From an uncultured Muribaculaceae bacterium (GTDB lineage: Bacteria; Bacteroidota; Bacteroidia; Bacteroidales; Muribaculaceae), in contig CAKTOT010000013.1 in the NCBI GenBank assembly GCA_934590135.1, positions 1 to 35,080 on the forward strand: a stretch of DNA of 35,080 nucleotides. The letters run 5' to 3'. Below are positions 16,373 to 24,777 of the stretch, in pieces. The notes below the pieces were generated by a model. It was not told where the DNA came from and did not search any database. It worked only from the letters and a program-made list of their open reading frames with translations. Position 1 is the first letter of the stretch; each line of letters begins with the position of its first letter. The position numbers were made by a program, and so were the translations under genes.

Positions 16373-17389
16373 TCAATTGTCTTTGAAGGTGTCTCCGTCC
16401 ATGGCTACAAGCATTGCTTCCACTTGGTCCAGTATGGAAGCCAGTTGCTCCGGCGTATCGGCGCGAAGCATGGCCACGCGCGTGGGGCGGAACGAGGGTA
16501 TGCCTTTGAATAGCGGGCATACGGCCAAGTGACGTCGTATGTGCAGTATGCCGCGATAGTCGTCAATGCGTTCGATGCTTTCGCGTATTTGTCGCCGCAG
16601 TATGGCAAATTTGTCGTGCAGCGTCAGGCCGTCATCGGCCTCGGGGTTGCCGCTCTGCAGCACGTTCTTGATTTGGCGGAACACCCATGGTGCGCCTATG
16701 GATGCGCGGCCCACCATAACGGCGTCCACGCCGCTGTCGGCAAAGGCACGTAAGGCTTCGGCTCCGCAAGTGATATCGCCGTTCCCGATGACGGGAATAT
16801 GCAAGCGCGGATTGGCCTTGACGCGTGCAATCATATCCCAGTCGGCTGTGCCGGTGTACATCTGCGAACGTGTACGACCGTGTACGGTGATGGCGGCTAT
16901 TCCGCAGTCTTGCAGGGCCTCGGCCAAGTCTACGATGATGCGGCTGTCGTGGTCCCATCCGGTGCGCGTCTTTACGGTCACCGGCAGATGCACGGCGTCC
17001 ACGACGGCGCGGGTGATTTCGAGCATTTTTTGAGGCTCGCGCAACATCCCCGCTCCGGCGCCTTTGCCGGCAACTTTTTTGACCGGGCATCCGAAGTTGA
17101 TGTCCAGAATATCCGGGCCGGCGGCTTCGGCTATGCGTGCGGCTTCGACCATCGCGTCTACATCGCGTCCGTAGATTTGTATGGCTGTGGGGCGCTCGGC
17201 ATCGTTGATGTGTAACTTGCGTGTCGTCGCTGCAATATTGCGTATAAGGGCGTCCGCGGACACAAATTCGGTATAGGTCATATCAGCTCCCATTTCCTTG
17301 CATATCAAGCGAAAGGAGGCATCGGTCACGTCCTCCATCGGAGCCAATACGACCGGACGGTCGCCAAGGTCTATGTTACCTATTTTCAT
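16373..17389 (-). CDS. dusB: tRNA-dihydrouridine synthase (DusB type)
   Basis: 338 residues, standard for Dus proteins, which use FMN and NADPH to reduce uridines in the tRNA D-loop. The TIM-barrel motifs are intact: VVLAPMEDVTDASFR near 13-27, DINFGCPVKKVAGKGAGAG at 96-114 with the catalytic Cys101, VKTRTGWD, ITVHGRTRSQMYTGTADW, and IPVIGNGDI. The alternative name nifR3 is historical. The first gene of its run, with a -7 box at 17476-17483 and about 80 bases of leader. The bacterial DusB subtype is inferred from overall similarity; the exact uridine modified cannot be read. Confidence 0.93.
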   Translation of the reverse strand: MKIGNIDLGDRPVVLAPMEDVTDASFRLICKEMGADMTYTEFVSADALIRNIAATTRKLHINDAERPTAIQIYGRDVDAMVEAARIAEAAGPDILDINFGCPVKKVAGKGAGAGMLREPQKMLEITRAVVDAVHLPVTVKTRTGWDHDSRIIVDLAEALQDCGIAAITVHGRTRSQMYTGTADWDMIARVKANPRLHIPVIGNGDITCGAEALRAFADSGVDAVMVGRASIGAPWVFRQIKNVLQSGNPEADDGLTLHDKFAILRRQIRESIERIDDYRGILHIRRHLAVCPLFKGIPSFRPTRVAMLRADTPEQLASILDQVEAMLVAMDGDTFKDN

Positions 17390-17475
17390 TGTCTGTGCAG
17401 TGTTTGGCTGCCGCGGCTGATTCTGTCGACGGTTTCTTGCCGGCGGCGTAACGGCCTTTGCGGCTGTCGGGACGG

Positions 17476-17483
17476 CAAAGTTA
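17476..17483 (-). promoter_or_regulatory. -7 box (TAACTTTG) before dusB
   Basis: On the minus strand this reads TAACTTTG, matching TAnnTTTG. The -33 element is not clear. A transcript from here would have about 80 bases of leader before the dusB ATG and would include the GIN-domain gene. Confidence 0.45.
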
Positions 17484-17583
17484 CCATTATTTTTTGTAAC
17501 GGCGTTGTGCGTATAGCGCTATTTCGCACTATTTTACCATTATTAGCGCTTTCAGGACCAATGTGTGCGATGCGGTCGGTGCG

Positions 17584-18756
17584 TCAGCTGAGGCGTCCGA
17601 GCAGCGCAATATCGATATACTGCCGTGACATCGAGCGCGCCAAATCGGCATCGGTGACGTACCCCATACAGGTGTATACGGCGCGTTGAATGCCGCTTCT
17701 GAGGTTGGCGATGCTGTTGACGCCGCGCGTATCCACAAGGTCGGGAAGCAGAGATATCAGGGCGTTGCTCAGGGCCATAGCCGTGGTGCGCGGTACTGCG
17801 GCACTGAGGTTGCGAAAAGATACGACGCCATTCGGACGAGCGTGCGACGTCGCTGTGTCGGCCAAGTCTACGTTTGTCGTTGACGTCAAGGGCGAAATGT
17901 CAAAATCGGTGATGTCGTATATCAGGACGCCGCGCTTGGCCGCAGACATAGACGCTGCCGAAATCATATACGGCATTGCCGTGTGTGTCAGGATGATGAC
18001 ATCGGCCATGGCGATTGCGCTTTGCAGCACGTGCGGCTGCATTGCACTGCATATCAGGCGTCCGCCGCAGGCGTCCAGGGCTGTGCGCAGTCCGTAGGTA
18101 TCGTCATCGAAAAGGCGTACGGTGGCGCCCAAGCCTAAGGCGGCCGAGGCGGCGGCGCGTGCGGGTATGCCGCTGCCGATGATGACAATTTCGCATGGCA
18201 CTATGCCGGCAATTCCGCCGATGAGTATGCCTTTGCCTACGGTGGTGTCGGCGTCTACTTCGGCAAGACGAGACGCGGCCATGGTGACGGCCGCACGTCC
18301 GGCAATTTCGCCGAGGATGTCGCTGAACGGATGCCGCGTCTGCGAATCCTGAATTCGGCGCATGGATATAGCGCAGACACGTCGTTCAAGCAAGGCTTTA
18401 AGTGCAAAAGCGTTATCCACTTGTGGCTCCAGGGTCAGCAGTACAGCACCTCGACGAATACGTGACGTATCCTCGGCCGAAGGGGCTTCGACAGAAACCA
18501 CAATGTCGCAGTCGAGTGCTTCGGCGCGGTCGGTCAGTCGCGCTCCGGCGGCGGCATAGCGCTCGTCCGGATAGTTGACAAAGGCGCCGGCACCACGTTG
18601 TATGCGTACTTCGATGCCGTACTCGCCTATGATTGCGGCGGCTTCGGGCGTCAACGGCAGACGTCTGTCGCGTATCGGCGCCGGTATGCCGAGTGTGAGG
18701 TGGCGTTGGTGCGAGGTTACTGCTTGCGGTTGCTCTTGCGGTGTGGGTTGTGTCAT
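17584..18756 (-). CDS. Alanine dehydrogenase/transhydrogenase-alpha-like protein, catalytic residues not conserved
   Basis: 390 residues. The overall layout matches the AlaDh/PNT family: an N-terminal substrate domain (LGIPAPIRDRRLPLTPEAA near 22-40, GAGAFVNYPDERYAAAGA near 55-72) and a Rossmann NAD domain (VIIGSGIPARAAASAALGLGA near 191-211). Against true alanine dehydrogenases, the catalytic Lys region reads VSVEAP (87-92), with Lys replaced. The catalytic His region reads LLTLEPQV (106-113), with His replaced by Pro. The Asp-bearing loop near 281-290 is rearranged. It may therefore have another activity or be a binding protein. It lies 13 bases after aroK at the end of the topA run. Alternative: a Bacteroidota subfamily with a different substrate. 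Confidence 0.75.
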   Translation of the reverse strand: MTQPTPQEQPQAVTSHQRHLTLGIPAPIRDRRLPLTPEAAAIIGEYGIEVRIQRGAGAFVNYPDERYAAAGARLTDRAEALDCDIVVSVEAPSAEDTSRIRRGAVLLTLEPQVDNAFALKALLERRVCAISMRRIQDSQTRHPFSDILGEIAGRAAVTMAASRLAEVDADTTVGKGILIGGIAGIVPCEIVIIGSGIPARAAASAALGLGATVRLFDDDTYGLRTALDACGGRLICSAMQPHVLQSAIAMADVIILTHTAMPYMISAASMSAAKRGVLIYDITDFDISPLTSTTNVDLADTATSHARPNGVVSFRNLSAAVPRTTAMALSNALISLLPDLVDTRGVNSIANLRSGIQRAVYTCMGYVTDADLARSMSRQYIDIALLGRLS

Positions 18757-18769
18757 GGTCGTCAGGATA

Positions 18770-19417
18770 TTAGAGGAAGATGACAGTATCTATAAATGTA
18801 CGAACTGATGCGGCGACTTGCTCGGCGTCTTCGAGGCGTGAGCTGTCGAAGCGTGCGTGGGCGCGTCCGTAGTATGCGCTACGCTGTGCCAGGGTCTGCT
18901 GTATGTAGCGTCGTAATTGCTCGGGGTCAAGGTTGCGTACCAGTGGACGACTGTCGCCGTATATCGTCAGGCGTTGCACCAGACGGTCTTCGTCGGCGTC
19001 AAGCCATACGACGGTGCCGCCTTGGAGCATCACGTCCATATTATCTGCATGGCAGGGCGTGCCACCGCCGCAGGCGATTATGGCCGCCGGTACGGCCGGG
19101 GACGTTGTTTGCCGTGCGTCCGAGACCGTCATACCGGACTTGGATGCAGCTGCCGTGGTGTCATCGGGATGTGTTTCGGTGTCGGCCGAAGCCTGTACGA
19201 TGTCGCGTAGTGTCGCGGTTTCGAGGACGCGGAAAGCCGCTTCGCCTTGACGGGCAAAGATGTCGTTGACGCTGTCGGCGCCGGCGCGGCGGCAAATTTC
19301 ATCGTCAAGGTCGACAAAAGGTATGCCTAAGGCCGTAGCCAGGGCTTGACCCAAGGTAGTTTTGCCGCACCCCATAAAGCCCACAAGGAATAGGGGCTTT
19401 CCGCCGCGGCAATTCAT
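18770..19417 (-). CDS. aroK: Shikimate kinase with an extra disordered insert
   Basis: 215 residues, about 40 longer than typical AroK. It phosphorylates shikimate in aromatic amino acid synthesis. Motifs: P-loop GFMGCGKTT at 13-21; DLDDE with Asp36 and Asp38 for shikimate/magnesium; the GEAAFRVLE segment with Arg63; GGG at 117-119; the lid arginine in SRPLV near 157. Between Arg63 and GGG there are about 54 residues instead of about 24. The extra part (about 76-111) is rich in Thr, Ser, Asp and Ala and looks unstructured. The ATG overlaps the mscL stop as ATGA, so the two are coupled. Confidence 0.93.
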   Translation of the reverse strand: MNCRGGKPLFLVGFMGCGKTTLGQALATALGIPFVDLDDEICRRAGADSVNDIFARQGEAAFRVLETATLRDIVQASADTETHPDDTTAAASKSGMTVSDARQTTSPAVPAAIIACGGGTPCHADNMDVMLQGGTVVWLDADEDRLVQRLTIYGDSRPLVRNLDPEQLRRYIQQTLAQRSAYYGRAHARFDSSRLEDAEQVAASVRTFIDTVIFL

Positions 19418-19842
19418 TGTTTGTTTTGTTTGGCCAGCAGGTCGCGTATCTCGGTGAGCAGTTGTTCCTGCGTAGGTCCGGCGGGTGCGGCAGGTGTTTC
19501 TTCGGCTTGTTCCTTCTGACGGCGCAGGCGGTTGATGACCTTGATGGCGATGAATATGCAGAAGGCTACGATGAGGAAGTCCACGATAGTTTGCACGAAG
19601 GCGCCCCAGGTGATGGCCACCTCGGGGATGACTTCTTCGCCTTGGGTGACGGCATCTTTGATGACGAATTTATAGTCGCTGAAATTGACGCCGCCGGTGA
19701 GCACACCGATGACAGGCATAATGATGTCGTTGACCAGCGAGGTGACGATTTTGCCGAAGGCGGCGCCTATGATTACGCCGACGGCCATGTCTACTACATT
19801 GCCCTTGATGGCAAATTCCTTGAATTCAGAAAAGAACTTCAT
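19414..19842 (-). CDS. mscL: Large-conductance mechanosensitive channel
   Basis: 142 residues, normal for MscL, which opens under membrane tension to release solutes on hypo-osmotic shock. The N-terminal amphipathic helix FFSEFKEFAIKGNVVDMAVG leads into the pore helix with the tightly packed GVIIGAAFGKIVTSLV pattern. The second transmembrane helix IVDFLIVAFCIFIAIK is followed by RLRRQK and a C-terminal helix EQLLTEIRDLLAKQ. The periplasmic loop is Gly/Val/Lys-rich. It lies 12 bases after rsmD and overlaps aroK by four bases. Confidence 0.97.
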   Translation of the reverse strand: MKFFSEFKEFAIKGNVVDMAVGVIIGAAFGKIVTSLVNDIIMPVIGVLTGGVNFSDYKFVIKDAVTQGEEVIPEVAITWGAFVQTIVDFLIVAFCIFIAIKVINRLRRQKEQAEETPAAPAGPTQEQLLTEIRDLLAKQNKQ

Positions 19843-19854
19843 AACTATGTGTAT

Positions 19855-20421
19855 TTATTCCGCCGATGTGTCGTCGCCGGCGGCAGGTATGCTGAAAAAT
19901 GAGAAATTGACGGCTCCGTAGACTCGATGGTCTGTGAAGTGCGGCAGCTCGGAGAAGTCGAACTTGTCCGAGTGCTCGATGATGAATAGGCTTCCCGGAT
20001 GCAACAGCCTACCGGCGAGCACTTTGGTCGGGATGTCCCCGAAGCCGGGGAGGTTGTAAGGCGGATCGGCGAATACGATATCGTAGGATGCCGGCGCCAT
20101 GTCTATGAAGCGTAGGGCATCGCTACGCACAACGGTGATATCGTCCGTGCATCCGAGCTGGCGGGCAACATCGTTGATAAATCGCGTCTGCGGTGCGGCT
20201 TTTTCGACGGCGGTGGCGTGTGCGGCGCCCCGGCTGAGCATTTCGAAGGTGATGGCGCCCGTGCCGGCAAAAAGGTCCAGCGTTGTGGCGCCTTCGATGT
20301 CCGTGATGCCACGCAGGATGTTGAAGAGATTTTCGCGTGCCATATCCGTGGTGGGACGGGCAACGATACCGCCCGGCACCGTAAAGCGTCGGCGTCCGTA
20401 TTTTCCGGAGATTATTCGCAT
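19855..20421 (-). CDS. rsmD: 16S rRNA (guanine-966-N2)-methyltransferase
   Basis: 188 residues from the ATG at 20421. A longer frame to 20571 runs back into the DUF3822 gene and is rejected; MRIISGKYGRRRF is the usual RsmD start. It uses S-adenosylmethionine to methylate G966 of 16S rRNA in the assembled small subunit. Motif I is DLFAGTGAI at 49-57, and the catalytic DPPY is at 119-122. The start overlaps the end of the DUF3822 gene by ten bases, the arrangement seen throughout Bacteroidota. Confidence 0.94.
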   Translation of the reverse strand: MRIISGKYGRRRFTVPGGIVARPTTDMARENLFNILRGITDIEGATTLDLFAGTGAITFEMLSRGAAHATAVEKAAPQTRFINDVARQLGCTDDITVVRSDALRFIDMAPASYDIVFADPPYNLPGFGDIPTKVLAGRLLHPGSLFIIEHSDKFDFSELPHFTDHRVYGAVNFSFFSIPAAGDDTSAE

Positions 20422-21224
20422 AGTGTCAGGCTTAGCAGTTCGAATGGTACTTGTGCCGCCTCGGCGCCTAAGTGTAACGCCGTGGTGGGGAATATCACGG
20501 GCATCACAAAATTTACGTATGGCTTGAGCCGTGCCATCAGACGGTCGCGCAATGGAGCCTCGCCGCTGCACATCATGCGGTCATTGTCGGCATCGAAGCC
20601 CAAGTCTTTAGCGGCGGCCAGTGTGTAATATACGGCGTCATCATCGCCGCCGGCGGTGGCAAAGGTGTTGGCCATAGTGAGGCCTTTGCCGTCAAAGGCT
20701 ATGACGTCTACGGCATCGGCACGCCGATGGATATGCATCTTTCCGGCATTTCCCAGCAGTCGTCCGCATGCTTCGAAATAGCGGGTCAGCGGCACCATGC
20801 GGTGCATTATGCGTGCCTGTACGAAGGTACGGTGCAGAAAGCCTTCGAGTGCCGGTTGTACGAACATTGCCGCGAAGGCTTCGCCGGCATCGTCACCATG
20901 GAATGGCGGCACTTCGGCGCAGGTGCAGATGACGTTAAGCCGTTCGGAAGGGTACAAGTCGTCGGCGATGTCGCGCATGGCGGCGGTGTCTTCGGCCACG
21001 GAGCGCGGCACCATAGTGTATCGTTCCGTGTCGATGTACACATCTATGGCATCGTAATCGTCCGTAAGTTCGGGACGTGTGTATATGGCGTCCTCAACGG
21101 ACTTGACATAGGTGGCTGCGGGCGTCAGCGGTACGGTGATGCGTTGCAACGATCCTTCGACAGAAGGGTCAAAGGATACGGCGTCGATGGTGTCCCGGTT
21201 GAGTAAAATATTGAGGCGTTGCAC
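20412..21224 (-). CDS. DUF3822 family protein
   Basis: 270 residues. The sequence begins with a beta-strand-rich region (LNILLNRDTIDAVSFD) and has the family feature of a 'VYIDTERYTMVP' segment near 60-72, followed by a second lobe. DUF3822 is a Bacteroidota family of unknown function, nearly always encoded next to rsmD, and its fold is thought to resemble the actin-like ATPase superfamily. No ATP-binding signature is strong enough to call here. The linkage to rsmD suggests a ribosome or translation role, but that is inference. Confidence 0.88.
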   Translation of the reverse strand: MQRLNILLNRDTIDAVSFDPSVEGSLQRITVPLTPAATYVKSVEDAIYTRPELTDDYDAIDVYIDTERYTMVPRSVAEDTAAMRDIADDLYPSERLNVICTCAEVPPFHGDDAGEAFAAMFVQPALEGFLHRTFVQARIMHRMVPLTRYFEACGRLLGNAGKMHIHRRADAVDVIAFDGKGLTMANTFATAGGDDDAVYYTLAAAKDLGFDADNDRMMCSGEAPLRDRLMARLKPYVNFVMPVIFPTTALHLGAEAAQVPFELLSLTLCE

Positions 21225-21284
21225 GGTATGTCTGTTTTAGGAGGAAAGGTTGGGATGCTAACGAATGTGGTACGCGTAATGCTT

Positions 21285-22220
21285 TCACACAAGGCTGTTG
21301 AAAGAAGCCGGCAGCGGTATGCTGAAATTCATATCTTTGCGTGTCACCGGATGCACAAAGCGTAATGTGCGGGCATGTAGTGCCAGTCGGTGTATGGGCG
21401 AGGTCTTGGCGCCGTAACGACGGTCGCCGGCTATGGGCGTACCCATATCGTGCATATGGACACGTATTTGATTTTTGCGTCCGGTGTCAAGGCTGACGTC
21501 TACCAGCGAGTATCCGTTGCGACTTTTGAGGACTTTGTATCGTGTCACGGCTTCCAGTCCTTTGGGGTCGTCGGTACTGTACATCAAGTGCTGCGAGTTT
21601 TCCAGCAGACGACTGCGGCGGACGCCTTCGGCGGGTTCGGGGCAGCCTTCGACGATGGCGGCATAGCGGCGATCCAGCACCATATTGTTCCAGTTGTGCT
21701 GCATAGCATCTTTGGCCTTGATATTCTTGGCAAAGAGCATCAAGCCCGAGGTGTGCTGGTCCAGCCGATGGACAATAAAGAGTTTATTGGCGGGATTGAG
21801 TCTTTTGAGGTAGTCGCGCAGAATCGAGTATGCGGTGCCTTCTTTTTTGTTGTCCGTTCCGACGCTGAGCAGGCCGTAGCCCTTGTTTACCACGATTATA
21901 TCGTCGTCTTCGTAGACTATGCGCAGGCGCGGATTGGAAAGTGTCTGCCATGGGCGCGAAAAGTTGATGCTCACCGTCTGTCCCGGGGCTACAGGCGTGT
22001 CAAATTGGTTGGTGACGGTACCATCCAGTCGTATTTGGTCGTACTTGAGCAGTGCCTTGACGGCGGTGCGAGACTGCTGCGGCAGGTTGGCGCGCAGGAA
22101 TTCGAGCAGCGGCATCTCCTGATCCGAAGTATTGGTCAGCTCCGAGATGTTGTCTTGTCGCACATATCCGCGTCCGGCGTGTGTACCGGGCTTGTATGCC
22201 TGAGGTTTGTTGTGACTCAT
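21285..22220 (-). CDS. RluD-family pseudouridine synthase
   Basis: 311 residues. An S4-like RNA-binding segment near 37-70 (PLLEFLRANLPQQSRTAVKALL) precedes the catalytic domain. The catalytic Asp is in HRLDQHTSGLMLFAKN, at residue 154, and the RKNQIRVHM motif near 245-255 is intact. RluA/RluD-type enzymes isomerise specific uridines in 23S rRNA or tRNA; the exact site cannot be told. The ATG overlaps the topA stop as ATGA, so the two are coupled. A gap of about 60 bases separates it from DUF3822. Confidence 0.93.
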   Translation of the reverse strand: MSHNKPQAYKPGTHAGRGYVRQDNISELTNTSDQEMPLLEFLRANLPQQSRTAVKALLKYDQIRLDGTVTNQFDTPVAPGQTVSINFSRPWQTLSNPRLRIVYEDDDIIVVNKGYGLLSVGTDNKKEGTAYSILRDYLKRLNPANKLFIVHRLDQHTSGLMLFAKNIKAKDAMQHNWNNMVLDRRYAAIVEGCPEPAEGVRRSRLLENSQHLMYSTDDPKGLEAVTRYKVLKSRNGYSLVDVSLDTGRKNQIRVHMHDMGTPIAGDRRYGAKTSPIHRLALHARTLRFVHPVTRKDMNFSIPLPASFNSLV

Positions 22221-24598
22221 TTCGCTGTCTTTTTACGTGTGGTGGTACGACGAGTTGTTGCCGTGGCCGTGGCTGCGCGGCGCGTGGTGCGCTTGGGTGC
22301 GGCCGCAGGTGTATTGATCACATCCATAGCCTGTTCGAGGGTCAATTCGGCAGCTGCTTCGGGCGTTGTTCCTCGCGGCAGCTTGTAGTTGGTGCCCTTG
22401 TATGCAATGTACGGGCCGAAGCGTCCGCGTAGAATTTGCAGCTCGGGTTCTTGGTCGAAGGTGCGCAGTATGCGGTTGGCGTCTTCGGTGCGCTTGGCTT
22501 CTATTAGCTCGATGGCGCGGTCGAGTGTGACGGCGGCCGGGGCTTCGTCCTTGGGTATGGATACGTACTTGTTGTCGTGGCGTACGTACGGGCCGAAGCG
22601 GCCTATGCCCACGCTGACGTCCTTGTCTTCGAAGGTGCCCAGTATGCGCGGGAAGTCGAACAAATGCAGTGCTTCATCCAGTGTTATGGTCTCGAGGCTT
22701 TGGCCTTTGAGCAGCGATGCAAAGCGCGGCTTGGTGTCGCTGTCGTTGCTGCCTATCTGTACCAGAGGGCCGAAGCGGCCGATCTTGACGCTTACAGGCT
22801 CGCCGGTAGCGGGGTCGGTGCCTAATTGACGCTCGCCTACTTTGTGCTCCAGTCGCATATCCATGACTTTCTCGACTTCGGGATGAAATCTGCCGTAGAA
22901 GTTCTCCATCTGGCTGCTCCATTGCATCTTGCCATCGGCTATAGCATCGAACTTTTCTTCGATGCCGGCAGTGAAGTTGTAGTCAAGAATATTGGGGAAG
23001 TACATGGTTAGGAAACTGTTGACGACTACTCCGATATCTGTCGGCATAAGTTTGCCCTTATCGGCGCCGTAGGTCTCGGTGTGAGAGGCCTCGGTAATGT
23101 TACCGTCGGCATCCATAGTCAGGGTCTTGATGTCACGCTGTGCCCCGGCGCTCTCGCCTTTGGTGACGTAATCGCGAGCCTGGATGGTGGATATGGTGGG
23201 CGCGTATGTCGACGGGCGTCCAATGCCGAGCTCCTCCATTTTTTTGACCAAAGAAGCCTCGGTGTAGCGTGGCGGCTGTTGTGTATATCGTTCTGTGGCT
23301 GTGAGATTTTCGGCGGTGACCCTGTCGCCTATGGACATTGCCGGGAGCATATCGGTGTCTTCGACGTTGTCGGCGCTGTCATCGCGGCCCTCGATGTAGA
23401 CTTTGAGAAATCCGTCAAATTTGACGACTTCACCCGAGGCGGTAAAGCGTTCGGTGTTGCCGGCCGGTGTGATGTCTACGATGGTCTTTTCGATTTGTGC
23501 GTCAGCCATTTGTGATGCCACTGTGCGTTTCCATATCAGGTCGTAGAGGCGGCGTTCCTGTGCGGTGCCTTCGATGCTGTGGCGGTCGATATATGTCGGG
23601 CGTATTGCTTCGTGAGCCTCCTGAGCGCCCTTGCTGCTGGTGTGGTAATGGCGCTGCTTGAGGTATTCCTTGCCGTGGGATGCGGTGATTTCCTGTGCTA
23701 TGGCCGCCAATGCCACTTGCGAGAGATTGAGCGAGTCGGTACGCATATAGGTGATAAGTCCGTTCTCGTATAGTTTTTGCGCCACCATCATCGTCTGCGC
23801 AACGGTCATTCCGAGTTTGCGCGAGGCTTCCTGCTGGAGCGTGGAGGTGGTGAAAGGCGCTGCCGGAGACTTTTTCAGCGGATGTACATCAACGCCGGTG
23901 ACCGAGTAGGATGTGTGAGCGCAGCCTTGGAGTAGGTTGCGGGCTTCGGACTCGTCGCCCAGGCGTCGGGAGAGTTCGGCGCGGAAGCGTGCGCCGGCGG
24001 CGGTGGCAAAGACGCCGGTAAGGCGGAAGTAGCGGTCGGGGGTAAAGGCCTTGATTTCCTGCTCGCGCTCGACGATAAGGCGCACGGCTACGCTTTGGAC
24101 GCGTCCGGCCGACAGCCCCGGTTTGATTTTACGCCACAGTACGGGCGACAGCTCGAAGCCGACAACGCGGTCGAGTACGCGGCGTGCCTGCTGTGCATCC
24201 ACGAGGTTCATGTCTATGGTACGCGGATGCTTGATGGCATCAAGTATGGCGCCCTTGGTGATTTCGTGGAACACTATGCGTCGTGTGGTCTTGGGGTCGA
24301 GGCCCAAGACTTCGCTCAGATGCCATGCTATGGCTTCTCCTTCGCGGTCTTCATCAGATGCCAACCACACGGTTTGTGCCTCCTTGGCGGCGCGGCGCAA
24401 TTCGCCTACGAGATTCTTCTTGTCCTCCGGAATTTCGTAGATGGGTTCAAACCCTTTGTCGACATCGATGCTGAAACTATGCTTCTTCAGGTCGCGGATA
24501 TGTCCGTAGCTGGACATGACCTTATAGTCGTTGCCTAAGAACTTTTCGATGGTCTTTGCCTTGGCGGGAGACTCGACTATGACGAGATTTTTCAACAT
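22217..24598 (-). CDS. topA: DNA topoisomerase I
   Basis: 793 residues from the ATG at 24598 (MLKNLVIVESPAKAKTIEKF, the standard TopA start). A longer frame to 24679 would run into the promoter and is rejected. The enzyme relaxes negative supercoils by single-strand passage. TOPRIM residues: Glu9, and SDEDREGEAIAWHL at 81-94. The catalytic Tyr284 sits in LITYMRTDS. The C-terminus lacks the Cys4 zinc fingers of enterobacterial TopA. Instead it has Bacteroidota-type repeats, each with a GRFGPYV/I-type core (for example IGRFGPYVRHDNKYVSIP), and ends in a tail rich in Thr, Arg, Lys and Ala that is likely to bind DNA. First gene of the run to the alanine-dehydrogenase-like gene. Confidence 0.97.
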   Translation of the reverse strand: MLKNLVIVESPAKAKTIEKFLGNDYKVMSSYGHIRDLKKHSFSIDVDKGFEPIYEIPEDKKNLVGELRRAAKEAQTVWLASDEDREGEAIAWHLSEVLGLDPKTTRRIVFHEITKGAILDAIKHPRTIDMNLVDAQQARRVLDRVVGFELSPVLWRKIKPGLSAGRVQSVAVRLIVEREQEIKAFTPDRYFRLTGVFATAAGARFRAELSRRLGDESEARNLLQGCAHTSYSVTGVDVHPLKKSPAAPFTTSTLQQEASRKLGMTVAQTMMVAQKLYENGLITYMRTDSLNLSQVALAAIAQEITASHGKEYLKQRHYHTSSKGAQEAHEAIRPTYIDRHSIEGTAQERRLYDLIWKRTVASQMADAQIEKTIVDITPAGNTERFTASGEVVKFDGFLKVYIEGRDDSADNVEDTDMLPAMSIGDRVTAENLTATERYTQQPPRYTEASLVKKMEELGIGRPSTYAPTISTIQARDYVTKGESAGAQRDIKTLTMDADGNITEASHTETYGADKGKLMPTDIGVVVNSFLTMYFPNILDYNFTAGIEEKFDAIADGKMQWSSQMENFYGRFHPEVEKVMDMRLEHKVGERQLGTDPATGEPVSVKIGRFGPLVQIGSNDSDTKPRFASLLKGQSLETITLDEALHLFDFPRILGTFEDKDVSVGIGRFGPYVRHDNKYVSIPKDEAPAAVTLDRAIELIEAKRTEDANRILRTFDQEPELQILRGRFGPYIAYKGTNYKLPRGTTPEAAAELTLEQAMDVINTPAAAPKRTTRRAATATATTRRTTTRKKTAK

Positions 24599-24676
24599 GT
24601 CGTATTGATATAATCGGTGATTATTCGTGAATATGTTCGGAGCCGGAGCGGCTGCCCGTCCCGGCTTTTCGGACGG

Positions 24677-24710
24677 CAAAGTTAGTCATTTTTTGCCAAT
24701 CGTCCCCAAA
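24677..24710 (-). promoter_or_regulatory. Promoter for the topA run
   Basis: On the minus strand: TTTG at 24710-24707, a 22-base spacer, then TAACTTTG at 24684-24677. The leader to the topA ATG would be about 72 bases. Its position inside the longer topA reading frame supports the shorter start. Confidence 0.55.
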
Positions 24711-24777
24711 ATCTATATACAATGTGTAATTTCGCCCTCAAAGTGTGCCGTTTCGGCCCCGCCATGCGCTGACATGT

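Noticed and set aside
17515..17550. AGCGCT arms flanking 24 bases downstream of the alanine-dehydrogenase-like gene
   Set aside because: Arms of only six bases and no T tract; too weak to call a terminator.
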